13,276 nucleotides of DNA from JAVBNU01 sp964617065 (GTDB lineage: Bacteria; Cyanobacteriota; Vampirovibrionia; Gastranaerophilales; Gastranaerophilaceae). A program made the position numbers and the translations under genes. The notes beneath the pieces were generated by a model that made no database searches, had not been told where the DNA came from, and was given only the letters and a program-made list of their open reading frames with translations. Below are positions 1 through 6,656 of this stretch, one piece after another. The DNA lies in the NCBI GenBank assembly GCA_964617065.1, contig CAZTVM010000053.1:1-13276 (forward strand). The letters run 5' to 3'. The number at the start of each line of letters is the position of its first letter. The stretch's first letter is position 1.

Positions 1-226
1 TAATCGCAGTTAAACCATCTTTTTCCGGCATGTTTATATCCATCAAAATAATATCAGGGTGGTATTTTTTCACTAATGCGATAGCGACATTTACACCTGA
101 CGCTGTACCGACAACATCAAAATTGCTTTCCATTCCTACCAATTCTCGTATTCCCGACAAGTGTTCTACGTTGTCATCAACCAAAAGAATTTTGATTTTC
201 TTTTTAAATTCTACTGCGTTTCTCAT
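1..226 (-). CDS. Response regulator receiver domain, partial (C-terminus off the left edge)
   Basis: The first 75 codons of a two-component response regulator are present, reading leftward from an ATG at 226-224. Upstream on the minus strand is a G-rich ribosome binding site (GGGGGGAG, 4 bases before the ATG). The fold is a CheY-like receiver: an acidic pair D17-D18 after beta-1 (KILLVDDN, residues 12-19) and a phosphoacceptor D63 in DIILMDINMPEKDG (58-71). Phosphorylation by a histidine kinase would switch an output domain that lies outside the window, so the target is unknown. The run of 'GIRELVGMESNFDVVG' followed by 'DINMPEKDG' is the style of LuxR/NarL-type regulators and of CpaE-like receivers fused to a MinD/ParA-type ATPase; I cannot choose between them. 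No link to the flagellar operon is shown by position. Confidence 0.92.
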   Translation of the reverse strand, partial: MRNAVEFKKKIKILLVDDNVEHLSGIRELVGMESNFDVVGTASGVNVAIALVKKYHPDIILMDINMPEKDGLTAI

Positions 227-272
227 GACTCCCCCCAAAGTTTTATTTACACGAAAAAATTACTTCAAATGT

Positions 273-300
273 ATTATCCACATTCTAAATATACCTTCAA
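273..300 (-). promoter_or_regulatory. Possible sigma-70-type promoter for the response regulator
   Basis: On the minus strand TTGAAG (300-295) is followed after 16 bases by GATAAT (278-273), about 47 bases before the response regulator ATG. Spacing and position suit a housekeeping promoter, but the DNA is AT-rich and chance matches are common. Confidence 0.4.
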
Positions 301-304
301 ATAA

Positions 305-317
305 ATGAGTCCCTCAT
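305..317. repeat. Short perfect inverted repeat between malQ and the response regulator
   Basis: ATGAG-TCC-CTCAT forms a 5-bp stem with a 3-base loop. It sits just upstream of the putative -35 box at 295-300. On the minus strand it is followed by TTATTT, so it could be a weak terminator for malQ transcription or a small operator for the response regulator promoter. The rest of the 227-452 gap is plain AT-rich sequence with no gene that I can support. Confidence 0.25.
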
Positions 318-426
318 CAACTATGTGATTGAGAAAAAGCTCGTATGTGGTTAATTTTTAGATGTAGACCATTAGATTGATTTTTGACTTAAAAGCTTTG
401 CTGTTTGTGACTTTTCTTGCTGTCAA

Positions 427-454
427 AAAAAATAATTCAAAAGTTTTATTTTTT
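427..454 (-). terminator. AT-only hairpin at the 3' end of malQ
   Basis: A 9-bp perfect inverted repeat (AAAAAATAA / TTATTTTTT, arms 427-435 and 446-454) flanks a 10-base loop and overlaps the malQ stop codon by two bases. On the minus strand it continues into further T's. The stem has no G-C pairs, so it would be a weak intrinsic terminator at best. Confidence 0.3.
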
Positions 455-2516
455 ATCGATTTTTGGATAATTCATCCAACTTATTTATCAATTCTTGGTT
501 TTTATCCGCAAATTTTTGTCCTCTTGCTCTAATTGCGTCAGCGAGAATTTTAGTTAAATTTAGAGACTTACCGTTTTTCAATCCTTCTTCATAAAATTGT
601 CTATAATTGTTAGGTATTCTCAATTTCCAATTTTGGTTGGCAGGTGTGCCGGGCGTATTGTAAATTTCTTCCATACCGAATAAATCAGCGAAAAATATTT
701 GATGGTTTTGAGCCTTTGAAGCAAAAAGTTCTGTAAATTTAGCATCTCGCAACAATAATGGGTCTTTGCTAATTCGTTCTACTAATTCGTTTTGTTCTTC
801 TACAGATTTGTAGGAGTACAAATCTTGCACCAAAGCTTTTGCATGATTTTCAGATTTACCGTTGTCTATTTGTTGTTGAGCCCAAACGGTGAGCGGGGGG
901 TGGTCGTGAGTGCCGCATATTGCCCAAGTTTTTTTTATTATATTTTTGCAACGACGTGGGTCGCTATTGTCTTCAGGTTCGACATCAGTCGTTATTTTCA
1001 TACCTCTTAATTTTAATTTTTCTAAAACTTTTTGCGAGGGATAAGTGACAACACCTAAATCTTCACAGATAATTGAACTGGGTTTTAAACCTGCTTCTTT
1101 GGCTGCATCCATAACAATGTATTTTAAAAACCGTGCATATTTTTTTATTTGTTTGTCAGTTAATGTTTTTACTCTGTTAGTATCATTCGCTGGTACGCTA
1201 AAATCTATATCATCAATTTTCGGAATTGAAAAATTTTTCACTTGTGAATTGTTTTCAGGAGAGGAATACAATCTAAATGCGCCACATTCAGGAAGGGGCG
1301 CACTGCCCTCAGGATATGTCCATGGGTCAATAAGACCTAATGCGTTATCAATTCTTACTCCACCAGGATTTTCAGAAAATATTTTTTTATAAACATTTTT
1401 CAGTAAAATACCGGCTTCGCCTAAAGAACCGTCTTTGTTGAATAATTTTCGAGGATTAATGGTGGGGAAATCCCAACTTTGACCTGTTGCACTAAACATA
1501 TCAGGCGCAGCGCCTAGTTTTATACCTTTCAAAAAGTATGATTGATATGCCCAATAGTCTCTAGTCGAAAAAGCAACCTGTTTATCGGCTATTGTAGTGA
1601 GACCTTTTGATTTCATGTATGCCTTTGTGTTGTCGTTCTGCGCTTTATAAACAAATTGTGCAAACGCATATCTATTCAAAAAATCTTTGTTATTTGCAAC
1701 CAGTTTTTTTATTCGATTTTCACATATTTTTGCTTCTCTTTCATTATGTGGAGCGAATAGTCTTTTGTCGGCGCCTTTCCAATTTTTCCAATCATCATTT
1801 CCATATTTTTTACTTAAAAGTTCAAATATTGCATCTTTTTTTAACCAAAAAATATTATTTTTCTTAAATTCTACAAAGGCAGCTTTTTGTTCAGGTTTTC
1901 CTATTTTTTTGAAATTTTCGTAAGCTTCATCAAGTGCTATTTTATTTTTTTCAAAAGCATAACTGTAAGATGTTTGGTTTAGGGCTTTAGAAGAATTTTC
2001 TGAACAAATTTTGTTGTAAGTTTCATTTGACAATATGCTATTCCATTTAGGCATAGTGAGTTGTTCTAAATCAATAAATAGCGGATTGCTTGAAAATGTG
2101 CTTCCTGCATAGGGCGATGGGTCAAACGCAGAGGTTTTCCCGGCAGGGCCGAGTTGGATTGTATTGAAAATTCCACTTATATAATCAAAAAATTCTTTCG
2201 TTGCCTGTGAATTAGGTGAACCGTAGCCGATGTTTTTATCTTCAAACGATGGAAACGAACTTCCATGTACGATTAGGGACACATTTTTTTTGCCTAAAAT
2301 TTTTAAAGCTTTTCCTATAGCTTCTTTATTTTCGTTCAAATTTTCATTGTATGAGCTACAAAATCTAATATTTTTATTCACAAAATAATTTTCATAAGGA
2401 ATAATAGTATTTTCTTTTTTTTCGGTGCTTACAGTGTGAAAGCCATTTTTATAAGTATTTAAAGAAAATGAACTATTATTATTTTTAAAAATATTAAACT
2501 GCAATGATATTTGCAT
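453..2516 (-). CDS. malQ: 4-alpha-glucanotransferase (amylomaltase / disproportionating enzyme), GH77
   Basis: This is a cytoplasmic GH77 enzyme that moves alpha-1,4-glucan segments between maltooligosaccharides, in maltose or glycogen metabolism. Taking the ATG at 2516-2514 gives 687 residues. The GH77 core starts after an Asn/Ser/Lys-rich tail of roughly 75 residues. Visible family motifs are LGPAGKTSAFDPSPY then NPLFIDLE (about 122-151), PDMFSATGQSWDFP (338-351), GGVRIDNALG with the likely nucleophile D390, IICEDLG with the acid/base E485, GTHDH with the stabilising D538, and the late FADLFGMEEIYNTPGTPAN (608-626). All three catalytic acids are present, so it is probably active. The family usually reads THDN or THDL at the last motif; here it is THDHPPLT. 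A TTG 11 codons upstream (2549) is also open, but has no ribosome binding site; the ATG has only a weak GAGA. It stands alone and is unrelated to the flagellar genes. Confidence 0.9.
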   Translation of the reverse strand: MQISLQFNIFKNNNSSFSLNTYKNGFHTVSTEKKENTIIPYENYFVNKNIRFCSSYNENLNENKEAIGKALKILGKKNVSLIVHGSSFPSFEDKNIGYGSPNSQATKEFFDYISGIFNTIQLGPAGKTSAFDPSPYAGSTFSSNPLFIDLEQLTMPKWNSILSNETYNKICSENSSKALNQTSYSYAFEKNKIALDEAYENFKKIGKPEQKAAFVEFKKNNIFWLKKDAIFELLSKKYGNDDWKNWKGADKRLFAPHNEREAKICENRIKKLVANNKDFLNRYAFAQFVYKAQNDNTKAYMKSKGLTTIADKQVAFSTRDYWAYQSYFLKGIKLGAAPDMFSATGQSWDFPTINPRKLFNKDGSLGEAGILLKNVYKKIFSENPGGVRIDNALGLIDPWTYPEGSAPLPECGAFRLYSSPENNSQVKNFSIPKIDDIDFSVPANDTNRVKTLTDKQIKKYARFLKYIVMDAAKEAGLKPSSIICEDLGVVTYPSQKVLEKLKLRGMKITTDVEPEDNSDPRRCKNIIKKTWAICGTHDHPPLTVWAQQQIDNGKSENHAKALVQDLYSYKSVEEQNELVERISKDPLLLRDAKFTELFASKAQNHQIFFADLFGMEEIYNTPGTPANQNWKLRIPNNYRQFYEEGLKNGKSLNLTKILADAIRARGQKFADKNQELINKLDELSKNR

Positions 2517-2581
2517 TTTGTTTCTCAATAATGTTACTTTCTCATACAAAAACTAAACATAAAAAATTTTGTTATCTAATA

Positions 2582-2633
2582 TTGTTACATATTTTTAATA
2601 ATATTTATAAAAAACACAATTATTTTTCTTCAA
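2582..2633. promoter_or_regulatory. Candidate divergent promoters sharing a palindromic TTTATAAA core
   Basis: In the gap between malQ and the plus-strand membrane protein gene, TTGTTA (2582-2587) and TATAAA (2606-2611, 18-base spacer) face right. On the other strand TTGAAG (2633-2628) and TATAAA (2609-2604, 18-base spacer) face left toward malQ. Both -10 boxes use the same palindrome TTTATAAA at 2604-2611. Divergent transcription must start in this gap, but the exact boxes are guesses in very AT-rich DNA. Confidence 0.35.
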
Positions 2634-2673
2634 ATGTTTTAATAAAAGCGTACTTTTGGAAGGATACAAATTT

Positions 2674-4305
2674 ATGTCCTCAACATTTGTGAATGTTAGT
2701 AATTTTCCAAACAAAAATTTATTAAAAAGTAAACTGGAACGTATTAGCAGTAAAAACTACGAAAACAATTGTGTTGCAACAAATACAGAAACCATTGGCG
2801 AATATGAAGAAAATGGAAAATCAAGCACATTTATAAAAGAATATATTGAAACAACAGCTAAGAAAAATGGTATAAATATTCCTAAAAATGCTTCTATAAT
2901 AATCTCTGCGCCAAAAGAATATCCAAAAGATTTTAAAAAACTATTAAAAGTTGTTCGAGTAGATATTTTTAAAGCTAGAGTTTCTGATATGTTTGAATTA
3001 CTTACTCAGGATATCAATATAGTTGAAGCTAAAGTCGCCAATATGAAGATTTCTGATAAAGAGAAAAAGAATATCATTAAATTAAAAAAGAAATTTGATA
3101 ATTATTATAAAGTAGAAATTAAAATAAATAATGAAAAAATAAATTTATTAGATTGTAGCGAATCTACAAAAAGTCAATTAAACAAAATTTCACCTCAATT
3201 TGTAAAATTTATAGAAGAACAACCAAAGCTAAAAAAATTAACAACTGAGTTTGCAAAAAAAGAGATAGAACGAGTGGAACTTGCAGAATCAGGAACAAGT
3301 TCTCGTTGGGGAGCAACAGTTTTATTGCCTGTTTTATCTTTTATGATTATAAAAGATGTTTATCAAAGTCGTTTAGAAAAAAAAGAAATGACTAAAGATA
3401 TCAATAAATTTCTTAGTGAACAAAAAGAAATATATGAAAAAGGTAATCCCCTATTAAATTTGTATAATAGGATTTGTTCAAAATTTAAGAAAACCAAAAT
3501 ATCAAACTGTAAATCAGGCAGTTTAAATCCTTTTAAATCATTAAAAGGTTCTAATAAAAATCGTCTAATAGGTATACTTGGACTGACTTTAGCTGGGTCA
3601 TGGGACGATTTATCAGGGTGCGTAAAAGATTATTTCCAAGATGAAAACAATTTTGGTAAAAAAGCCGCAATTTTGATTGGAATTCCATCAGCAGTAGTTG
3701 GGGTATTATCGAGTTTTTTGATAGCACCTATGATTGAAGACCAAATAAAATTTAACAGATCCAAAAATTATTTAATAAAAAATAAAATAATAAGCAAAGA
3801 TGCAACAAAATTAAATAGTACATTAAAAAATGGTGGAAAAGTTGCAGCTGTTGGTTTAGGCGCATGTGCAGGAATAGGATTAATAAAATTTGTTTTACAA
3901 CTAATACAGGGTTGTATCACAACATCGTCATCATCAGGCTCCAGCTGGGGTTCAATGGCTGGAACGAGGTACTTATTTGCCAGAAATGGGAAAATTTTAG
4001 CTGATAAAAATATAATTGATAAAAAAGACAACACGTCGAAAGCCACAAGCAAAAATATGATGGCATATGAGGCATACAAAGGTAAATGGGCTGGAATTTC
4101 AAAATCAGATCCCCTGTTAGGCGTATTATTTGGTGGCACAGGGTTGTTAACACATTCAAATCCTTTAATACAATCGACTGCGTTTGCATTACAAGGTTGC
4201 AGTGAAACATTAACTGCTTGTACTTATCAATTATTAGGTGATAAATATCGTCAAAATAAAATAGAAAAAGAAAAAGCTATTTTATTATCTAAATTAAACG
4301 ACTAA
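2674..4305 (+). CDS. Uncharacterised 543-residue Lys/Asn-rich predicted membrane protein
   Basis: I do not recognise this protein. The ATG at 2674 is chosen because a strong SD (GGAAGGA, 2658-2664) lies 9 bases ahead; an open TTG at 2656 overlaps that site and cannot be served by it. The first ~205 residues are hydrophilic and rich in Lys, Asn and Glu, and look mostly helical, with no Sec signal peptide at the start. Hydrophobic stretches follow at about 212-227 (ATVLLPVLSFMII), 297-308, 331-354 (with Gly/Pro), 388-412 (Gly/Ala-rich) and 482-515. Between the last two is a Ser/Gly patch, ITTSSSSGSSWGSMAG (415-430). The C-terminus is charged (KYRQNKIEKEK). The Gly/Ala-rich hydrophobic helices suggest membrane insertion or a membrane-active protein, but there is no catalytic motif I can name. 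Codon use is strongly A-rich compared with the flagellar genes. It is flanked by its own promoter region and a hairpin, so it is probably a single-gene unit. Confidence 0.75.
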   Translation: MSSTFVNVSNFPNKNLLKSKLERISSKNYENNCVATNTETIGEYEENGKSSTFIKEYIETTAKKNGINIPKNASIIISAPKEYPKDFKKLLKVVRVDIFKARVSDMFELLTQDINIVEAKVANMKISDKEKKNIIKLKKKFDNYYKVEIKINNEKINLLDCSESTKSQLNKISPQFVKFIEEQPKLKKLTTEFAKKEIERVELAESGTSSRWGATVLLPVLSFMIIKDVYQSRLEKKEMTKDINKFLSEQKEIYEKGNPLLNLYNRICSKFKKTKISNCKSGSLNPFKSLKGSNKNRLIGILGLTLAGSWDDLSGCVKDYFQDENNFGKKAAILIGIPSAVVGVLSSFLIAPMIEDQIKFNRSKNYLIKNKIISKDATKLNSTLKNGGKVAAVGLGACAGIGLIKFVLQLIQGCITTSSSSGSSWGSMAGTRYLFARNGKILADKNIIDKKDNTSKATSKNMMAYEAYKGKWAGISKSDPLLGVLFGGTGLLTHSNPLIQSTAFALQGCSETLTACTYQLLGDKYRQNKIEKEKAILLSKLND

Positions 4306-4326
4306 AAATAGACACTGCAAAACTAC

Positions 4327-4348
4327 ATCATTTGTATGATTTTTATTT
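4327..4348 (+). terminator. Probable intrinsic terminator after the membrane protein gene
   Basis: ATCAT-TTGT-ATGAT (4327-4340) is followed at once by TTTTATTT, 21 bases after the stop codon. The stem is only 5 bp and AT-rich, but the position and T-run fit a rho-independent terminator separating this gene from the flagellar operon. A second, weaker element follows (ATAT-TAAG-ATAT then six T's, about 4350-4366). Confidence 0.45.
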
Positions 4349-4364
4349 GATATTAAGATATTTT

Positions 4365-4392
4365 TTGACTTTTTAGCCGATGTCCTTAATAA
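4365..4392 (+). promoter_or_regulatory. Candidate promoter of the flagellar operon
   Basis: TTGACT (4365-4370) is followed after 16 bases by TAATAA (4387-4392), 29 bases before the first flagellar ATG. GCCGAT also occurs at 4376-4381; it matches the start of the sigma-28 (FliA) -10 consensus GCCGATAA, but no TAAA sits at the usual 15-base distance (TAAG is 18 bases away). Either a housekeeping or a flagellar sigma factor could act here. Confidence 0.35.
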
Positions 4393-4421
4393 GTAAGCAA
4401 TTGTAGCGACAAAGAGGTTAT

Positions 4422-5114
4422 ATGAAATTATACGGAAGAATAACTGATGAAAATGGCTTGACAGCTAGTATTCGAGCGATGCATTTGCAGTCGGAAATTA
4501 TCGGTATTACAAATGACAATATCATGGGTTTCGACAAAATCGGGTATCAGCGAAAAGAAGCTGTAGTTTCTTCGTTTAGTGAATTTTTAGGTGTTCATGG
4601 GCTGTCTACAGTTGTTGACGGTAGTGTCGGTAGAATTACATTGTCAGGCAACCCATTAGATATGGCAATATCAAAAAAAGGTTATTTTCAAATACAAACT
4701 ACTGATGGAGTAAAACTTACTCGTGACGGACGTTTTAAATTGGACAAAGAAGGTTATTTACTCACAAATACAGATGAAAAAGTTTTATCTGATAACGGTT
4801 GCGCTATAAAATTACCTTTTTTGCCGAAAGATTTGAAAGACATTAAAGTTGAGTCTAATGGGAAAGTTAGTATTTTAAATAAAAAAAAGATGAAAGTTGA
4901 AGATGTTGCTACAATATCAGTCGTTACAGATGAAGGTGTTGCGGTTTTGGAACCAGAAATTAGGCAAGGGTATAATGAACATTCAAATGTATCAGTAGCG
5001 ACAGAGTTTTTGCAAGCCGTTCCGGCGATGAGGTCGTTCGACGCAAACAGACGTTTGTTCATTATGCAAGCAACGTCGCTTTCGTCCGTAATACAAAAAT
5101 TGAGCCAAGGTTAG
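4422..5114 (+). CDS. Flagellar basal-body rod protein, FlgF/FlgG family (first of two)
   Basis: This 230-residue protein is a rod subunit of the flagellar axial structure, exported through the flagellar type III apparatus. The N-terminal rod motif is present but altered: residues 31-44 read NDNIMGFDKIGYQR where the family has roughly NNIANxNTxGFKR. The middle has GNPLDMAISKKGYFQI (76-91) and TRDGRFKLDKEGYL (100-113), the beta-rich FlgF/G core. The C-terminal heptad segment QGYNEHSNVSVATEFLQ (182-198) followed by AMRSFDANRRLFIMQ (202-216) is the packing helix shared by FlgE, FlgF and FlgG. It is short for FlgG (about 260) and lacks the FlgG-specific insertion after the first helix, so FlgF (proximal rod) is more likely. 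The SD GAGG (4414-4417) is only 4 bases from the ATG. It begins the operon, and the next gene starts 10 bases later. Confidence 0.85.
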   Translation: MKLYGRITDENGLTASIRAMHLQSEIIGITNDNIMGFDKIGYQRKEAVVSSFSEFLGVHGLSTVVDGSVGRITLSGNPLDMAISKKGYFQIQTTDGVKLTRDGRFKLDKEGYLLTNTDEKVLSDNGCAIKLPFLPKDLKDIKVESNGKVSILNKKKMKVEDVATISVVTDEGVAVLEPEIRQGYNEHSNVSVATEFLQAVPAMRSFDANRRLFIMQATSLSSVIQKLSQG

Positions 5115-5124
5115 TGAGGTATAA

Positions 5125-5838
5125 ATGTATAATTTACAGGGCATAATCAGAAAAGGAATAGTTAATACAGAGGTGCAATTCGAAAAACTCGGATATGTAT
5201 CGAGTAACATTGCCAATTTGAACACAATGAGTTATAAAGGTGTTAGATTTGAGCAAATTTTAGATGAAAATGGTTATTTAGATGGGGTTGTAAGAACTGA
5301 CCACAAAGCAGGCTCGATGTTTAAAACTGGACGAGAATTTGACGTTGCTGTCGATGGATACGGATTTATTCCTATAACTTCAAAAAATGGGGAAATTTCT
5401 TACACTCGTGATGGTTCTTTCAAAATAGGCAAAGATGGTTATTTGGTGACGACGAGTGGTGATTTAGTTGCTGACGGTATAAAAATACCTGTTAATTATA
5501 AAAATATTCTTATCAAAGAAGATGGAGAAATTTTTGCTCTTATGGACCGAGGTGAAAATGGCAAATCAATCGGTAAAATACCGCTTGTATCGTTCCAAAA
5601 TCCTGAAGGTTTGCAGGAAGTCGGAGGCAACAAGTTTATTGCTACTGAAAACTCGGGTGAGCCGATGCTATTTAAAGAACATACTTTTATTAAGCAAGGA
5701 TTTTTAGAAACGTCAAATGTAAACGCCTATGACAATATCAATGATGTTTTACGTCTAAATACATCAATGCTTGCAGGTTTTAAATTAATGAAAACTGTAA
5801 ACGATATGTACACAAAATCAATTAATTTAACTGAATAG
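5125..5838 (+). CDS. flgG: Flagellar basal-body rod protein, FlgG-like (second of two)
   Basis: This 237-residue paralogue of the preceding gene is also a rod protein. It keeps the textbook N-terminal signature SNIANLNTMSYKG (27-39), then EFDVAVDGYGFIPI (71-84) and YTRDGSFKIGKDGYLVTTSG (93-112). The C-terminal SNVNAYDNINDVLRL (197-211) resembles the SNVD-type helix of hook and rod proteins. The more canonical N-terminus favours FlgG, the distal rod, but the family members are hard to separate by eye and FlgF remains possible. The start is fixed by GTGAGG just after the previous stop (SD 5116-5119, 5 bases from the ATG). Like its neighbour it is shorter than typical FlgG. Products of both genes probably join FlgB and FlgC in one rod. 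Confidence 0.85.
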   Translation: MYNLQGIIRKGIVNTEVQFEKLGYVSSNIANLNTMSYKGVRFEQILDENGYLDGVVRTDHKAGSMFKTGREFDVAVDGYGFIPITSKNGEISYTRDGSFKIGKDGYLVTTSGDLVADGIKIPVNYKNILIKEDGEIFALMDRGENGKSIGKIPLVSFQNPEGLQEVGGNKFIATENSGEPMLFKEHTFIKQGFLETSNVNAYDNINDVLRLNTSMLAGFKLMKTVNDMYTKSINLTE

Positions 5839-5849
5839 TGAGGTAAAAA

Positions 5850-6194
5850 ATGTACACTCCGCAAAATGGAATATGTAAAACAAGTTTAATAATGGATTTA
5901 ATTGCAGAGCGACAAAAAGTTTTGAGTGCAAATCTTGCTAATATGGATACGCCGAATTATGTGAGAAAAGATGTAGAATTTTCACAGTACTTAGGTAATA
6001 TGAATAGCCCACTCGAAACGCAATTGTCTACAAAACTTGGGGCTTCAGGTGTAATTCAAGAACAGCAGGGACCGGTTAACCCAGTGACAGAATTGACAGA
6101 AATGCAAAAAAATTCGACGCTGTATTCAGTGGCTTCAAGGCGAATGTCCGTTATTATCACAGAAATGAAAACAGTAGTGAATGTAGGTAAATAA
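5850..6194 (+). CDS. flgB: Flagellar basal-body rod protein FlgB
   Basis: FlgB is a proximal rod subunit next to the MS ring, secreted by the flagellar export gate. The 114 residues carry the rod signature SANLANMDTPNYVRKDVEF (26-44) and a C-terminal helix YSVASRRMSVIITEMKTVV (92-110) typical of FlgB. Length is close to the usual 110-140. The start follows the previous TAG with the same GTGAGG-type ribosome binding site seen at the gene before it. It is followed after 2 bases by flgC, the usual FlgB-FlgC pairing, which supports the call. Confidence 0.93.
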   Translation: MYTPQNGICKTSLIMDLIAERQKVLSANLANMDTPNYVRKDVEFSQYLGNMNSPLETQLSTKLGASGVIQEQQGPVNPVTELTEMQKNSTLYSVASRRMSVIITEMKTVVNVGK

Positions 6195-6196
6195 TT

Positions 6197-6643
6197 ATGG
6201 GTTTATTAGAATCATTTAACATAGGCGCACAAGCAATAGATGTTCACAGCAAAAGAATGGAAATTGCTGCTAAAAATATGGCGAATTTAGACACTCCAAA
6301 TTACGTCAGAAAAATTCCTGTTATCTATTCGACAGAGGATATTTCTTTTTCCGGTGTAATGAACGCTACTAAACAAAGTGTTTTCGGTATAGGTTCAATA
6401 CCATTTGCAGAGGGCGGTGTTGCTATGACAGGCATGGTTGAGGACCCTACGCTGGGCGAGAAAATTTATCGACCGGGGCACCCTGACGCAGATGAGAATG
6501 GGTACATAAGAGCGTCGAATGTAAGTCCTTTGGTCGAAATGGCTGATGCAACGATGGCAAGACGAGCTTTTGAGGCTAATGCTGCAATCATTACAATTGC
6601 TAAAACAATGGCGCAGCGTGCAGTTGAAATAGGAAGAAATTAA
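6197..6643 (+). CDS. flgC: Flagellar basal-body rod protein FlgC
   Basis: FlgC is the second proximal rod protein and partner of FlgB. The 148-residue length is normal. Motifs seen are AAKNMANLDTPNYVRKIPVI (24-43) near the N-terminus, the highly conserved YRPGHPDADENGYIRASNV (91-109), and MARRAFEANAAIITIAKTM (120-138) at the C-terminus, equivalent to the family's R-x-YEAN helix. The gene starts 2 bases after flgB, so the two are probably translationally coupled; the AGG that may serve it (6185-6187) lies inside the end of flgB. Confidence 0.95.
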   Translation: MGLLESFNIGAQAIDVHSKRMEIAAKNMANLDTPNYVRKIPVIYSTEDISFSGVMNATKQSVFGIGSIPFAEGGVAMTGMVEDPTLGEKIYRPGHPDADENGYIRASNVSPLVEMADATMARRAFEANAAIITIAKTMAQRAVEIGRN

Positions 6644-6656
6644 TTAAGGTAAACAA

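Noticed and set aside
30..308. Plus-strand open frame of 92 codons
   Set aside because: It is the antisense of the response regulator, which shows a clear receiver domain on the minus strand.
420..425. Perfect TTGACA on the minus strand
   Set aside because: No acceptable -10 box lies 15-19 bases downstream, and no nearby gene would use it.
1045..1392. Plus-strand open frame inside malQ
   Set aside because: It is opposite the most conserved part of the GH77 core and has no ribosome binding site or protein-like pattern.
2517..2549. Upstream TTG start for malQ (11 extra residues)
   Set aside because: No ribosome binding site precedes the TTG; the ATG at 2516 is preferred, though its own site is weak.
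2656..2673. TTG start for the membrane protein (6 extra residues)
   Set aside because: The TTG overlaps the strong GGAAGGA site that properly serves the ATG at 2674.
3768..4139. Minus-strand open frame of 123 codons
   Set aside because: It mirrors the Gly/Ala-rich part of the plus-strand membrane protein and lacks a start context.
4881..4888. Run of eight A's in the first rod gene, and a similar run at 10553-10560 in fliH
   Set aside because: They are possible slippage sites, but such runs are expected in A-rich Lys codons and both frames are intact.
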